Assembly (NCBI GenBank): GCA_000507305.1
Contig: DF239242.1
Coordinates: 206,431 to 270,430, forward strand
DNA from: Breviolum minutum Mf 1.05b.01
Lineage: Eukaryota; Sar; Dinophyceae; Suessiales; Symbiodiniaceae
Length of the DNA: 64,000 nt
Direction of reading: 5' to 3'
The notes under the pieces were generated by a model, which had not been told where the DNA came from, ran no database searches, and was given only the letters and a program-made list of their open reading frames with translations. Position 1 is the stretch's first letter. Each line of letters opens with the position of its first letter. Made by a program: the position numbers and the translations under genes. Below, one piece after another: positions 63,942 to 64,000 of the stretch.

Positions 63942-64000
63942 TCCTTTTTGGTCAATAAGACCTTCAAGAATGGTGACCTCCTTCCGGAGGGTCCCGAGAG
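63942..64000 (-). CDS. Exon (cut by window edge)
   Basis: LGTLRKEVTILEGLIDQKG then GGAG|GTTATT. Helical, charged; upstream of the ankyrin exon. Its 5' end is outside the window. Confidence 0.42.

Noticed and set aside
1..64000. CRISPR array, rRNA, tRNA, operons
   Set aside because: No regularly spaced repeats of CRISPR size, no recognisable rRNA segments, and no tRNA cloverleaf noticed by eye. The intron-rich structure is eukaryotic.

Overview
This is a nuclear genomic window from a eukaryote with a large, intron-dense genome. Coding signal comes as short exons of about 30 to 250 nt, bounded by AG acceptors and GT donors, with no bacterial gene layout. The DNA is AT-rich by eye, full of dispersed inverted repeats and triplet microsatellites, and holds one N-run (42619-42880) and a single N (26212), so it is draft assembly. 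Several exon joins that restore conserved protein motifs need a GC or GA 5' splice site (58873 GC, 58081 GA, 56111 GC, 36298 GC, 28084 GC). Abundant GC/GA donors with AG|G junctions are a known habit of dinoflagellate nuclear genes, so a dinoflagellate or relative is my best guess (inference; no spliced-leader relic was found). All exon models are hand-read: motif, open frame, splice phase and purine-first codon bias. I had no search or RNA data.

Two long minus-strand genes organise most of the window. From about 59.0 kb down to about 34.5 kb lie scattered exons resembling pyrophosphate-dependent phosphofructokinase (PFP), with blocks in the family's order: nucleotide/PPi loop, GLV..ELTE, RNQGG, LDGLVV.GG, ILIP, AEL..R..G.YKG.F, MPSNFDCDLGYT and V..W. 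From about 29.1 kb down to 14.6 kb lie exons resembling a membrane H+-pyrophosphatase (V-PPase): SGAV-like, RVGGGIF.K, GDLVG, the D.VG..CDL.G block, EYFTS, AGNT.AI, DAS and the terminal G-GD--D block. Both copies have several signature catalytic residues replaced. They are either very divergent paralogs or decaying copies.

Other regions. 0-13 kb: minus-strand exons (RanBP2-type zinc finger, a transmembrane exon, an LRR-like exon, several terminal exons) and a few plus-strand exons. 14-29 kb: the V-PPase-like gene, with opposite-strand exons at 20.5-20.97, 24.2 and 25.0 kb inside its introns. 29-34 kb: sparse, with an acidic Asp/Glu tract and inverted-repeat elements. 34-59 kb: the PFP-like gene, whose introns hold a poly-Q exon with an assembly gap (42-43 kb), a 2.7-kb unit flanked by direct repeats (45.76-48.47 kb), a second poly-Q tract on the other strand (49 kb) and exons resembling a beta-lactamase-fold serine hydrolase (52 kb). 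59-64 kb: two further minus-strand genes, one with an ankyrin repeat.

At least four families of short inverted-repeat elements recur (families A to D below), sometimes directly against exons. I saw no rRNA, tRNA, CRISPR array or convincing plasmid, phage or viral feature.
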